Source: Hyphomicrobiales bacterium
GTDB lineage: Bacteria > Pseudomonadota > Alphaproteobacteria > Rhizobiales > Ancalomicrobiaceae
Assembly (NCBI GenBank): GCA_021286855.1
Contig: JAJTBO010000004.1
Location: 62,001 to 126,000 of the forward strand
DNA length: 64,000 nucleotides
Reading direction: 5' to 3'
The notes below the pieces were generated by a model. That model saw only the letters and a list, made by a program, of their open reading frames with translations, was not told the DNA's origin and searched no databases. This document shows positions 9,688 to 17,413 of this stretch, in pieces (positions within the stretch are counted from its first letter, which is position 1; every line of letters begins with the position of its first letter). The translations under genes were made by a program, and so were the position numbers.

Positions 9688-10545
9688 ATGAAGGTGTCCG
9701 AGCGGCGGGTCTGCCGCGTGCTCGGACAGCACCGTTCGACCCAGCGCCAAGTCCCACGCGGACGAGACGACGAAGACAGGCTGACCGTCGATGTCGTCGA
9801 ACTCGCTCGCCGATACGGGCGCTACGGCTACCGGAAGATCGCCGAACTTCTCCGTTCGACGGCCGGATGGGTGGTCAACGACAAGCGGGTCGAACGGATC
9901 TGGCGACGCGAGGGGCTGAAGGTTCCATCGAAGCAACCCAAACGTGGCCGGCTCTGGCTCGCCGACGGATCGTGCATCCGCCTCCGGGCCGAGCGGCCGA
10001 ACCACGTCTGGTCCTACGACTTCGTCGAAGACCGAACCCACGAGGGGCGAAAGTACCGCATGTTGAACGTCGTGGACGAGTTCACCCACGAGTGCCTGGC
10101 GATCCGCATCGCCCGACGGCTGAAGGCGGTCGATGTCGTCGACGTGCTGTCGGACCTGTTCATCCTTCGCGGCGTGCCGCAGCACGTTCGCTCGGACAAC
10201 GGGCCGGAGTTCATCGCCAAGATCGTCAGGGACTGGATCACCGCGGTCGGAGCGAAGACGGCCTACATCGCGCCGGGCAGCCCTTGGGAGAACGGCTTCG
10301 TCGAGAGCTTCAACGCACGGCTCCGTGACGAACTGCTCGACGGAGAGATCTTCTACTCCCTGGCCGAGGCGAAGATCGTCGTCGAGAGCTGGCGACGCCA
10401 CTACAACACCGAACGGCCCCACGGCTCGCTCGGCTACAAACCGCCTGCGCCCGAGGTCTTCATTCCAACGGCGCCAGGGCGGGCGCCTGCGCAACCCCGT
10501 CCAGCGTCGACGCCCGCCCTGGCGCCGAGGCCGACCCTGAACTAA
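9688..10545 (+). CDS. IS3-family transposase OrfB (DDE catalytic part)
   Basis: 285 residues from the first ATG; most likely made as part of an OrfAB fusion by -1 frameshifting at 9631-9637. It has the HTH-21-like N-terminal region followed by an rve integrase core: first Asp in WSYDFVEDRT, second Asp in VRSDNGPEFI, and Glu in WENGFVESFNARLRDELL, then the usual RRHYNTERPHGSLGYKPP tail. All catalytic residues are present, so the element looks competent. The C-terminus is an Ala/Pro-rich extension. Cytoplasmic; performs copy-out/paste-in transposition in this family. Confidence 0.93.
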   Translation: MKVSERRVCRVLGQHRSTQRQVPRGRDDEDRLTVDVVELARRYGRYGYRKIAELLRSTAGWVVNDKRVERIWRREGLKVPSKQPKRGRLWLADGSCIRLRAERPNHVWSYDFVEDRTHEGRKYRMLNVVDEFTHECLAIRIARRLKAVDVVDVLSDLFILRGVPQHVRSDNGPEFIAKIVRDWITAVGAKTAYIAPGSPWENGFVESFNARLRDELLDGEIFYSLAEAKIVVESWRRHYNTERPHGSLGYKPPAPEVFIPTAPGRAPAQPRPASTPALAPRPTLN

Positions 10546-10583
10546 CAATCAAACTGGACCACTCGGTGGGGGCTGATCATATC

Positions 10584-10668
10584 ACCATCGATAAGTACCT
10601 CTTATCGATGGTCAGCGAACCAAAGCCGGACCAAGTTCGTTGACGGGCCGGAACGGCGCGCGTAGAGT
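10584..10668 (+). promoter_or_regulatory. Palindrome and sigma70-type promoter of the toxin-antitoxin operon
   Basis: A perfect 12-bp inverted repeat (ACCATCGATAAG at 10584-10595, CTTATCGATGGT at 10601-10612, loop TACCT) starts 5 bases after the IS right end. It is followed by TTGACG (10640-10645), a 17-nt spacer and TAGAGT (10663-10668). The palindrome could be the autoregulatory operator bound by the antitoxin, or part of an IS-end or terminator structure. Confidence 0.6.
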
Positions 10669-10700
10669 CCCCCCGAAACCACCGACAGCTCGGAGGCGCC

Positions 10701-10946
10701 ATGACCATCACCGTCAAGATCGGCGAGGCCAAGACCCGCCTCTCCGAACTGCTCGCCCGGGTCGAGGCCGGCGAAGAAGTCGTCATCCAGCGCGGCAACG
10801 ACCCCATCGCTCGGATCACCACACTCGCACCCAAGCCCGACGTCACTGCGGCGATCGTCGACTTGCGGGCACTGCGCGCCAAGGCGCGACCCGTCACCAC
10901 CGAAGAGATCCTCGAGTGGCGCGACGAGAGCCGGAGATATCCGTGA
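10701..10946 (+). CDS. Phd/YefM-type (prevent-host-death) antitoxin
   Basis: An 81-residue antitoxin. The N-terminus (VKIGEAKTRLSELLARVEAGEEVVI) is the Phd/YefM dimerisation and DNA-binding fold, followed by PIARITTL. The C-terminal tail (EEILEWRDESRRYP) is the flexible part that would wrap the toxin. A strong ribosome-binding site (GGAGG) precedes the ATG. Its TGA overlaps the GTG of the next gene, so the pair is translationally coupled. Expected to neutralise the PIN toxin and repress its own promoter. Confidence 0.93.
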   Translation: MTITVKIGEAKTRLSELLARVEAGEEVVIQRGNDPIARITTLAPKPDVTAAIVDLRALRAKARPVTTEEILEWRDESRRYP

Positions 10947-11356
10947 GCTTCGTCGTCGACATTTCGCTCGCCGCCGCCTGGATCCTCCCCGACGAGGCGT
11001 CGCCCGAGGGGGATCTGCTGCTCGACGGTTTGCAGGGCTCGGGCGTCGCCACCGTTCCGTCGCTGTTCTGGTACGAGGCGCGCAGTCTTCTGACCACAGC
11101 GGAACGACGCGGGCGCATCGATCCCGGCGCGGCGGAGCTCCACATGGCCGTGGTTCGGCGTCTGCCGATCGTCGACAAGGGGATCGGCGACGACGGGCGG
11201 GTGCTCGATCTCGCCCGCAGCCGCAATCTGTCGGCCTACGACGCCACCTATCTGGCGCTCGCCCTCGCCGAACGGCTGCCGCTCGCCACCCTCGACCGTC
11301 GGCTCGCCGAGGCGGCCCGCGCCGAGGGCGTCACTATTCTGGGGCCGTTGGCATGA
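10943..11356 (+). CDS. VapC-type PIN-domain toxin ribonuclease
   Basis: A 137-residue PIN-domain protein that in this family cleaves RNA (tRNA or rRNA) when freed from antitoxin. The N-terminal acidic residue is in VVDISLAAAWILPDE, the second in LFWYEARSLL, and the later acidic cluster in SAYDATYLALA followed by LATLDRRLAEAA. The start is a GTG (10943-10945) overlapping the antitoxin stop; no ATG fits. Its own TGA overlaps the ATG of the recombinase gene, giving a three-gene coupled unit. Confidence 0.92.
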   Translation: MSFVVDISLAAAWILPDEASPEGDLLLDGLQGSGVATVPSLFWYEARSLLTTAERRGRIDPGAAELHMAVVRRLPIVDKGIGDDGRVLDLARSRNLSAYDATYLALALAERLPLATLDRRLAEAARAEGVTILGPLA

Positions 11357-12510
11357 GCGCCGACGCCCCGCTCGTCGACTTGGAGACGAAGCGGGCCCTC
11401 GCCCTCGATGCGCTCGCCGCCATCCTGCCTGCCGATCGCCGCGACCGGCTCGCCATCGTCCTCTCCGACGACGACGTTGCCACGCTGCGCCATCTGGCCA
11501 GACGTGGCATCGGCGACAACTCGCTGCGGGCGCTCGCCTCCGATCTCGCCTATCTCGAGGCCTGGTGCCGGGCGGCGGTCGGGGCGTCATTGCCGTGGCC
11601 CGCACCGGATAGCCTGGTGTTGAAGTTCGTCGCTCACCACCTGTGGGATCCGGTCGAGCGCGCCACCGATCCCGATCACGGCATGCCGGAGGATGTGGCG
11701 AGTCGGCTGCGTATCGACGGGGTCTTGCGTTCAGCCGGACCGCATGCGCCGCAGACGGTGCAGCGGCGGCTCGCCAGTTGGTCGACGCTGCATCGCTGGA
11801 AGGGGCTCGACGGGCCGTTCGGCTCTCCCTCTCTGAAGACCGCGATGCGGCTGGCGGTGCGCGCCGCCGACCGGCCGCGCCGGCGCAAGAGCCCGACGGC
11901 CGTCACCCGCGACGTTCTCGATGCGATGCTCGCGACCTGTTCGACGACGTCGCTCGTCGACCTGCGCGATGGGGCGATCCTGCTGATCGGCTTCGCCTCC
12001 GGCGGCCGTCGGCGCTCCGAGCTCGCCGACCTGCGCGTCGAGCGGCTGCGCGACGAGGAGCCGGTGCCCGCCGATCCGCACGATCCGACCTCCGAGCTGC
12101 TGCCGTGCATGACGATCCGGCTCGGTCGCACCAAGACGAGTTCGGCGGACGACGATCGGTTCGCGGTGATCGCCGGCCGGCCGGTCGAGGCGCTGAAGGC
12201 GTGGCTCGCGGTGGCACGGATCGAGGCCGGGCCGGTGTTCCGTGGCATCGACCGTTGGGGCAATCTCGACGGCAAGGCGCTTTCGGCCCAGACCATAAAC
12301 GCCATCGTCAAAAAGCGGGCGGGTCTCGCCGGGATCGAGCCGGGGAAGGTCTCGGCGCATGGACTGCGGTCCGGGTATCTGACCGAGGCCGCGCGGCAAG
12401 GGGTGTCGTTGCCCGAGGCGATGGCGCAGTCGCAGCATCGTTCGGTGCAGCAGGCGGCGCGGTACTACGATGAAGCCGGCCGGCGGAGCGGGAAGGCCGT
12501 TCGTCTGTGA
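11353..12510 (+). CDS. Tyrosine recombinase/integrase coupled to the toxin-antitoxin pair
   Basis: A 385-residue site-specific recombinase. The C-terminal catalytic domain shows the arginine in GGRRRSEL (around R219-R221), H336-G-L-R339, H362 in the QHRSV segment and the nucleophile Tyr at 371 or 372 (ARYYDEA). The N-terminal part is a SAM-like core-binding domain. The start ATG overlaps the toxin stop (ATGA). It is probably the mobility or resolution enzyme of a small mobile segment; its target site is not evident. Integrases translated from a toxin-antitoxin transcript are not a common arrangement. Confidence 0.9.
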   Translation: MSADAPLVDLETKRALALDALAAILPADRRDRLAIVLSDDDVATLRHLARRGIGDNSLRALASDLAYLEAWCRAAVGASLPWPAPDSLVLKFVAHHLWDPVERATDPDHGMPEDVASRLRIDGVLRSAGPHAPQTVQRRLASWSTLHRWKGLDGPFGSPSLKTAMRLAVRAADRPRRRKSPTAVTRDVLDAMLATCSTTSLVDLRDGAILLIGFASGGRRRSELADLRVERLRDEEPVPADPHDPTSELLPCMTIRLGRTKTSSADDDRFAVIAGRPVEALKAWLAVARIEAGPVFRGIDRWGNLDGKALSAQTINAIVKKRAGLAGIEPGKVSAHGLRSGYLTEAARQGVSLPEAMAQSQHRSVQQAARYYDEAGRRSGKAVRL

Positions 12511-12734
12511 GATGCAATCCGACGTTTTCACGGTCATTGGCCGATCGAGACCGACTCGGAAATACGGCCGTCCACACCGACCGGGGAGCTTCGACGCGAG
12601 ATGCCCCTCGCGCTCATTGCCGACCGCAGGACACCGAGGCTCTCCACCGAGGTCGGGCGTCACGTGACTGAACGCTCGCCATTTGCCGGGGATGCGTTTG
12701 AGAGGCATGGTGAACCGATCGATCGGGTCACCCG

Positions 12735-15311
12735 TCACCCCATTCCGTGCCGGCGGAACAGTCGACGTTTCGCGATCTCCACCACGCAGAGATAAGACGC
12801 GACCACTCCCGCGAGCGCGCCGATGACCGGCGCCGGCAATGGTGTGAAGCCGAGCCACGGTGCCAGCGGCGTCCACGGTAGGACGACGGCCGTGCCGAAG
12901 GCGGTCAGTGTCGATACCATCAGAAGCGGGTGCGGTCGATCGCGCCAGGGATGGGCGGTGCGAATGACGAAGATCACCAAGATCTGCGTCGCCATCGATT
13001 CGACGAACCATCCAGTGTGGAACGTCGCCTCGTCGACATGAAAGACCAGCGCGAGGAGCGCGAAGGTCGCAAAGTCGAACAGCGAACTGATCGGACCCAG
13101 CACGTACATGAAGGCGCGGACCACACCGAGATCCCATCGTCTGGGGCGGGCCATCATGGCTTCCGAGACGTTGTCGAGCGGGATCGCCGTCTCGGAGAGG
13201 TCGTAGAGCAGATTGTTGAGCAGAATCTGAATGGGCAACATCGGCAGAAACGGCAGGAACAGCACGCCGCCGGCCATCGAGAACATGTTGCCGAAGTTCG
13301 ACGACGTTCCCATCATCAGATACTTGAGGATGTTGGTGAAGGTCCGCCGCCCTTCGCGCACGCCCTCCGCCAGGACGCCGAGGTCCTTGCGCAGCAGAAT
13401 CATCGCGGCCGCTTCTTTGGCGACGTCGACGGCGGTGTCGACCGAGAAGCCGACGTCGGCGACGTGGAGCGACGGGGAATCGTTGATGCCGTCGCCGATA
13501 TAGCCGACGACATGGCCCCTCCGACGAAGCGCGGTGATGATGCGCGACTTCTGCGCAGGCGTGACGCGACAGAAAAGCGTGGTCGACTCGAGCCGTGCGG
13601 AGAGAGCCGTATCGGTCAAGCCTTCGATTTCCGGGCCGGTGAGCATCGACCCGACGGGGAGGCCGAGTGCCTCGACGACGTGACGGGTCACGCCTTCGTT
13701 GTCGCCGGTCACGATCTTGACCGCGACCCCGAGGCGGGCGAGCTCGGCGAGCGCCACGGCGGCTCCCGTCTTGGGGGGATCGAGGAAGGCGAGGAAGCCG
13801 GCGAAGACGAGCGCCGTCTCGTCGCCGATGTGGGCATGATCGAGGTGGGCCCCGACTTCACGCCAGGCGACGGCCAGAACGCGGAAACCTTCGCGGCCGA
13901 GGTCGGCGAAGGTTGCTTCGGCCCGGACCCGATCGGCAGCGTCGAGGGGGGCGACGACACCGGCCGCATCCTCGTGGCTGTCGGCGAGCGCCAGAACGTC
14001 TTCCGGCGCGCCCTTGACCACCAGATAGCGACGGCCGGCGGCCTCGACCAGGACCGAGACGCGGCGGCGTTCGAAGTCGAAGGGCACTTCGTCGATCTTA
14101 CGCCACTCCGTCGGGTCGATCGTCCCCTGCGCCAGGATCGCCTCGTCGAGCGGGCTCTTGATTCCGGTCTCGTGGGCGGCGTTGATTTCGGCCCAGCGCA
14201 GGACGCCGGAGCTGTCGGCGCCGTGGATGTCGACCTCGCGAACGAGCGCGATCTCGGCGTCCGTGAGCGTGCCGGTCTTGTCGGAACACAGAACGTCCAT
14301 CGACCCGAGGTCGTGGATGGCGCTGAGCCGTTTGACGATGACCCCGCGTTTCGACAACCGCATCGCGCCGTGGGCGAGTGTCACCGAGACGACCATCGGC
14401 AGAAGTTCCGGCGTCAACCCCACCGCGAGCGCCAGCGCGAAGAGGAAGCTCTCGAGCAGCGGCCGATGCATCGACAGATTGGCCGACAGCACGAACAGGA
14501 CCAGCAGCACCGTCAGCCGGACGATCATCATGCCGAAGTCGCGGATGCCGAGGGTGAAGGCCGTCGGTGGCGGTGCCTGCTGCAGGCTCTCGGCGACCTG
14601 CCCCATCTGCGCTCGACGCCCGGTGGCGAAGACGAGCGCCGTCGCTCGCCCCGAGACGATCGACGAGCCCATGAAGATCAGATTGCGCGGATAGACCGTC
14701 GGAGCGGCCGCGCTCGCGGCGAGGTCGATCTCCTTCTCCGCCGGGAAGGCCTCTCCGGTCAACAAGGCCTCGTCGACATAGACGTCGTGGCCGTCGATCA
14801 GGCGAGCGTCGGCGGGAACGAGATTGCCGGCGGAGAGCCGGATCACGTCGCCGGGGACGAGGTCGGCGGTGGGGATCTCGACGAAGGCGCCGTCCCTGAG
14901 GGTCTCGGCGGTCAGTGAGACCTCGGCGCGCAGGGCGTCGGCGGCATTCTCGGCGCGCTGCTCCTGTACGACGTCGAGCGTCATCGACAACCCGACGATG
15001 CCGGTGACGACGACGAAGCTCGCGACATCACCGGTGACGGCCGAGACGCCGGCGGCTGCCAGGAGAACGAGGACGAGCGGATTGCGGAAGCGGTCGCCGA
15101 TCGCGTGCAGGAGATGACGACGACGGGTCGTGTCGATGCGATTAGGCCCGTAGCGACGCGACCTGGCCGCCGCGTCGGTCGACCGGAGCCCGTCGGGCCC
15201 GCTGCCGACCATGGAGGCGACCTGCGAGATCTGAAAACCGGCGATTTCCGCGAGAGACGGCGCGCGCTCCTCATCCACGAGGACCGTCTTCGCGGCGAGC
15301 CATTTCGTCAT
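12735..15311 (-). CDS. mgtA: MgtA-type magnesium-translocating P-type ATPase
   Basis: An 858-residue inner-membrane P3B-type ATPase that imports Mg2+ in characterised relatives. The actuator motif LLTGEAFP and the phosphorylation motif SDKTGTLT (D344) are present, as is the hinge motif GDGINDSP. A C-terminal membrane block (MMGTSSNFGNMFSMAG, then LPMLPIQILLNNLLYDLSE) is diagnostic for MgtA/MgtB rather than other P-type pumps. The start is the ATG at 15309-15311. It lies 90 nt downstream of three small genes on the same strand and may be the last gene of that unit. No Mg-sensing leader could be recognised by eye. Confidence 0.93.
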   Translation of the reverse strand: MTKWLAAKTVLVDEERAPSLAEIAGFQISQVASMVGSGPDGLRSTDAAARSRRYGPNRIDTTRRRHLLHAIGDRFRNPLVLVLLAAAGVSAVTGDVASFVVVTGIVGLSMTLDVVQEQRAENAADALRAEVSLTAETLRDGAFVEIPTADLVPGDVIRLSAGNLVPADARLIDGHDVYVDEALLTGEAFPAEKEIDLAASAAAPTVYPRNLIFMGSSIVSGRATALVFATGRRAQMGQVAESLQQAPPPTAFTLGIRDFGMMIVRLTVLLVLFVLSANLSMHRPLLESFLFALALAVGLTPELLPMVVSVTLAHGAMRLSKRGVIVKRLSAIHDLGSMDVLCSDKTGTLTDAEIALVREVDIHGADSSGVLRWAEINAAHETGIKSPLDEAILAQGTIDPTEWRKIDEVPFDFERRRVSVLVEAAGRRYLVVKGAPEDVLALADSHEDAAGVVAPLDAADRVRAEATFADLGREGFRVLAVAWREVGAHLDHAHIGDETALVFAGFLAFLDPPKTGAAVALAELARLGVAVKIVTGDNEGVTRHVVEALGLPVGSMLTGPEIEGLTDTALSARLESTTLFCRVTPAQKSRIITALRRRGHVVGYIGDGINDSPSLHVADVGFSVDTAVDVAKEAAAMILLRKDLGVLAEGVREGRRTFTNILKYLMMGTSSNFGNMFSMAGGVLFLPFLPMLPIQILLNNLLYDLSETAIPLDNVSEAMMARPRRWDLGVVRAFMYVLGPISSLFDFATFALLALVFHVDEATFHTGWFVESMATQILVIFVIRTAHPWRDRPHPLLMVSTLTAFGTAVVLPWTPLAPWLGFTPLPAPVIGALAGVVASYLCVVEIAKRRLFRRHGMG

Positions 15312-15400
15312 GAATCAACGTCCTCGCGCCGGTGTCGGTTCGACGTCGTCGGTGTGACACGAACGGCGACGGCGCGCACGGTCCCAAATTGTGCCGATGC

Positions 15401-15487
15401 TCAAGGCATCCGGAGCAGAGCAGCGGCGATCACGACGAGGAAGAGTGCCACGGGCACCACGATGGGCGGAACGAACCATTTGGACAT
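15401..15487 (-). CDS. 28-residue single-helix membrane protein
   Basis: Encodes MSKWFVPPIV followed by a continuous hydrophobic helix (VPVALFLVVIAAALL) and a short end RMP. A near-ideal ribosome-binding site (GAGGTGA) lies 3-9 nt before the ATG and overlaps the stop of the preceding gene, strongly supporting translation. It lies between a 73-codon gene and the MgtA-type ATPase. Tiny single-span subunits accompany several P-type ATPases (KdpF, MgtR-like peptides), so a modulating role is possible, but there is no sequence identity that I recognise. Confidence 0.7.
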   Translation of the reverse strand: MSKWFVPPIVVPVALFLVVIAAALLRMP

Positions 15488-15496
15488 GACGTCACC

Positions 15497-15718
15497 TCAG
15501 TTGGCGAAGACCCGATCGCGTTCGGAGCGGCGTATCTCCGACAGGGATTCTTCCGAGACGGATCGTTCGCAGGATTCGCCGGCTCCCTTGATGCGGTAGG
15601 TGCGAGAAGCACTTTCGACCGGCATCACACGGATCACGGTGCAGCGTTGCAGTCGGTTCGAGGGGGGCTGAGCCCACACGACCTCCTGACCGACCAGAAA
15701 TTTCGGCTTCATCGTCAT
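15497..15718 (-). CDS. 73-residue protein, paralogue of 37657-37878
   Basis: A small soluble protein with a central block RCTVIRVMPVE followed by RTYRIKGAGESCERSVSEESL. The same block (RCTVIRVMPVE, RSYRVRDEAEAFDRAVEESAL) occurs in the 73-residue protein at 37657-37878, so the two are paralogues. The pattern (short beta-rich opening FLVGQEVVWAQPP, then strand, then acidic helix) suggests a small beta-barrel-like fold. Function unknown. Its ATG overlaps the stop of the upstream 155-codon gene (ATGA), and its stop overlaps the Shine-Dalgarno of the 28-codon gene. Confidence 0.78.
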   Translation of the reverse strand: MTMKPKFLVGQEVVWAQPPSNRLQRCTVIRVMPVESASRTYRIKGAGESCERSVSEESLSEIRRSERDRVFAN

Positions 15719-16182
15719 ATTCCTTCGTTTGTTGGATGATCACGTGGAGGAAGGGCCGCTACTTTCGGCCTCAGGCACGCTCGATTCGCATCCGAACGGG
15801 CGAGAACGGCCTCGAGCACCGCATGGGCGCATTCGCGCGCGGCGGCGGCGGCGAGTTCCAGAACGGCCGACGCATAGGCCTCGACGTCGTCGGCACGCGC
15901 GTTCAGATCGAGAAACCGCTCGTCCGTCTTCCAATCCGAGACGTTGGCCTCGGCCGACGGGCGACCGTGGTCGACCCAGGCTTCGACCTTGGCTCGGGCG
16001 GCGGTGACGCCCTTCAGGCTGACCGCGATGAGATCTCCCATCCGATCCATGCCGTCTTCGGCACGCTTTCGGTCGGTGTCCGTCAGGTCCAGCGGACCGG
16101 TCTGGATCTGTTCGATCGTTCTGTCGACTTCGTGCAAACGAAGTCGAATCTCGGCACATCTGAGTCGAAATTCATCGTCCAT
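15715..16182 (-). CDS. Hypothetical helical protein, 155 residues
   Basis: First gene of the unit leading to the MgtA-type ATPase. I start at the ATG at 16180-16182 (MDDEFRLRCAEIRLRLHEV), which has AAAGGAAA just upstream. A TTG five codons earlier is possible but would bury that site. The protein is predicted mostly helical, with heptad-like spacing (LRCAEIRLRLHEVDRTIEQI), and has no signal peptide or membrane span. No family recognised. Overlap with the next ATG indicates translational coupling. Confidence 0.72.
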   Translation of the reverse strand: MDDEFRLRCAEIRLRLHEVDRTIEQIQTGPLDLTDTDRKRAEDGMDRMGDLIAVSLKGVTAARAKVEAWVDHGRPSAEANVSDWKTDERFLDLNARADDVEAYASAVLELAAAAARECAHAVLEAVLARSDANRACLRPKVAALPPRDHPTNEGI

Positions 16183-16660
16183 TACATTTCCTTTCAATTG
16201 TAATTATTTACTTGATGTATCATCGGTATGATGTGAACATTTTTCAAATTCGATACATGATGAAATACTTGATAAAACAAAGCAAAAAGCGGGATTTTAG
16301 GCGAAAGTTCTCGAAATTCATACTTCGCATGATCTTTCGATATTGCTCTGCGGAGGCACTCGGCGCTCGCCCCGAGTCGACAGCCGCGATCGCGAGGTGG
16401 CGGCTCGCGGAGCGTCCGAGTGGCGATACGAATTTCCTCGTGGAACATTGTATGAATCGTATGTCTTTTTGGTGTCGTATCAAAATAAATATTGTCTCTA
16501 TTGCAATCATCGAACGCCGGGCGCATATTGCATACATCAGATGAACGTTTGAATTTGTAGTTCACAGCAATGATGCGGCGTTTAAAATCGAACCATCCAA
16601 GCGAGATTCATTTGTTGTTTTCTGAAATATGATTTTCAGAAAGATCGAGAGGAATTGAAA
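16183..16660. promoter_or_regulatory. A+T-rich divergent region with the cold-shock gene leader
   Basis: No gene is seen in 478 nt. The composition is far lower in G+C than the rest of the window, with many ATGAT/TGATG-type repeats at 16210-16270. Just before the cold-shock gene is a perfect 9-bp stem (TTTCTGAAA at 16619-16627 with TTTCAGAAA at 16634-16642) directly upstream of the GAGAGG ribosome-binding site. A long structured leader is typical of cold-shock genes, and the region must also carry the promoter of the leftward small-gene unit. Confidence 0.55.
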
Positions 16661-16873
16661 ATGTCCACGGGAACCGTGAAATGGTTCAACGCCCAGAAGG
16701 GCTTCGGCTTCATCCAACCCGATGACGGCGCGAAGGATGCCTTCGTGCACATCTCGGCGGTCGAACGCAGCGGCGTCGGCGATCTCTATCAGGGTCAGAA
16801 ACTCGGGTTCGAGTTGGTGACCGATCCTGCGACGGGCAAAGTCTCCGCCGATCGCCTCGCCATCCTGGCGTGA
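16661..16873 (+). CDS. cspA: Cold-shock protein (CspA family)
   Basis: A 70-residue single cold-shock domain, the usual CspA size. The N-terminus (MSTGTVKWFNAQKGFGFI) carries RNP1 (KGFGFI), RNP2 is in DAFVHISAVE, and LYQGQKLGFEL follows. It binds single-stranded nucleic acids and melts RNA structure in this family. ATG 16661 is chosen because GAGAGG lies about 10 nt upstream; a TTG at 16655 would add two residues. Which of the several csp paralogues typical of alphaproteobacteria this is cannot be said. Confidence 0.95.
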   Translation: MSTGTVKWFNAQKGFGFIQPDDGAKDAFVHISAVERSGVGDLYQGQKLGFELVTDPATGKVSADRLAILA

Positions 16874-16915
16874 ACGACCCGTTCCGGCGTCTGCACGCGG
16901 ACGCCGACCGGCTCT

Positions 16916-16940
16916 CCGAGGGCGGGAACCCCGCCCTCGG
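16916..16940 (+). terminator. Hairpin after the cold-shock gene
   Basis: CCGAGGGCGG (16916-16925) pairs perfectly with CCGCCCTCGG (16931-16940), loop GAACC. It lies between csp and the next small gene and has no T-run, so it may terminate or stabilise the csp transcript. Confidence 0.55.
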
Positions 16941-16979
16941 GACGCATCCGGGCGTCTCCGGCACACAGAGGAGGCCGTC

Positions 16980-17120
16980 ATGGCCAAAGGTCAGAAACGC
17001 GGCAATCGTGAAGTCCGAAAACCCAAGTCGGAGAGCCCCAAGGCGCCGCTCGTGACGTCCGCGGCGTCCGGTGTGGCCCAGGCTTTCGCGGTCGATACGG
17101 CGAAGAAGAAGAAGAAATGA
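16980..17120 (+). CDS. 46-residue basic protein (MAKGQ family)
   Basis: A very basic small protein: MAKGQKRGNREVRKPKSE, then an Ala-rich middle (VTSAASGVAQAFAV) and a poly-lysine end (AKKKKK). A strong ribosome-binding site (GAGGAGG) precedes the ATG. Short proteins beginning MAKGQ with Lys-rich tails are widespread hypothetical proteins in alphaproteobacteria. Its charge suggests nucleic-acid binding, but that is inference. The stop overlaps the ATG of the next gene (ATGA). Confidence 0.75.
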   Translation: MAKGQKRGNREVRKPKSESPKAPLVTSAASGVAQAFAVDTAKKKKK

Positions 17121-17386
17121 CGATGTCCGTCCGAACCACGGAAGCGCTGGTCAGTCTGACCCACCCATTCCGGACCTCGGCGCTCGACGAGATGCAGCCG
17201 GCCGGAACCTATCGAATCGTGACCGACGAGGAGGAGATCATTGGTCTCTCGTTCCTCGCCTTTCGCCGCACGGCAACGATGCTGCACATTCCGGCGATCG
17301 AGATCTCCGCCACCGCCCGACAGGTCGTGGCCATCGATCCCGGCGAATTGGATGCGATCCTCGAGGCGGATTCACGCCCCGCCTGA
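17117..17386 (+). CDS. Hypothetical protein, 89 residues
   Basis: Translationally coupled to the preceding basic protein (ATG at 17117 overlapping its TGA). The sequence reads as a small alpha/beta protein: RTSALDEMQPAGTYRIVTDEEEI with a basic FRRTATMLHIPAIE segment, ending in an acidic helix (PGELDAILEADSRPA). No signal peptide, membrane span or recognised motif. It is most like uncharacterised proteins found near cold-shock and stress genes. Confidence 0.68.
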   Translation: MTMSVRTTEALVSLTHPFRTSALDEMQPAGTYRIVTDEEEIIGLSFLAFRRTATMLHIPAIEISATARQVVAIDPGELDAILEADSRPA

Positions 17387-17413
17387 GAGGCGCTCCATCC
17401 CCGGAGGCCCCTC

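Larger units (their letters stand above)
9299..10579 (+). mobile_element. IS3-family insertion sequence (IS407-group-like)
   Basis: A 1,281-bp element whose ends begin TGATC and form imperfect inverted repeats: the left end reads TGATCCACCCCCATCGAAGT and the right end, on the other strand, TGATCAGCCCCCACCGAGTG. Both continue into GTGGTCCA. It encodes OrfA and OrfB in relative -1 frames, the IS3 arrangement. The flanking bases CCAG (9295-9298) and TATC (10580-10583) do not match, so no target duplication of the usual 4 bp is visible. The outer edges are uncertain by a few bases. Confidence 0.88.
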
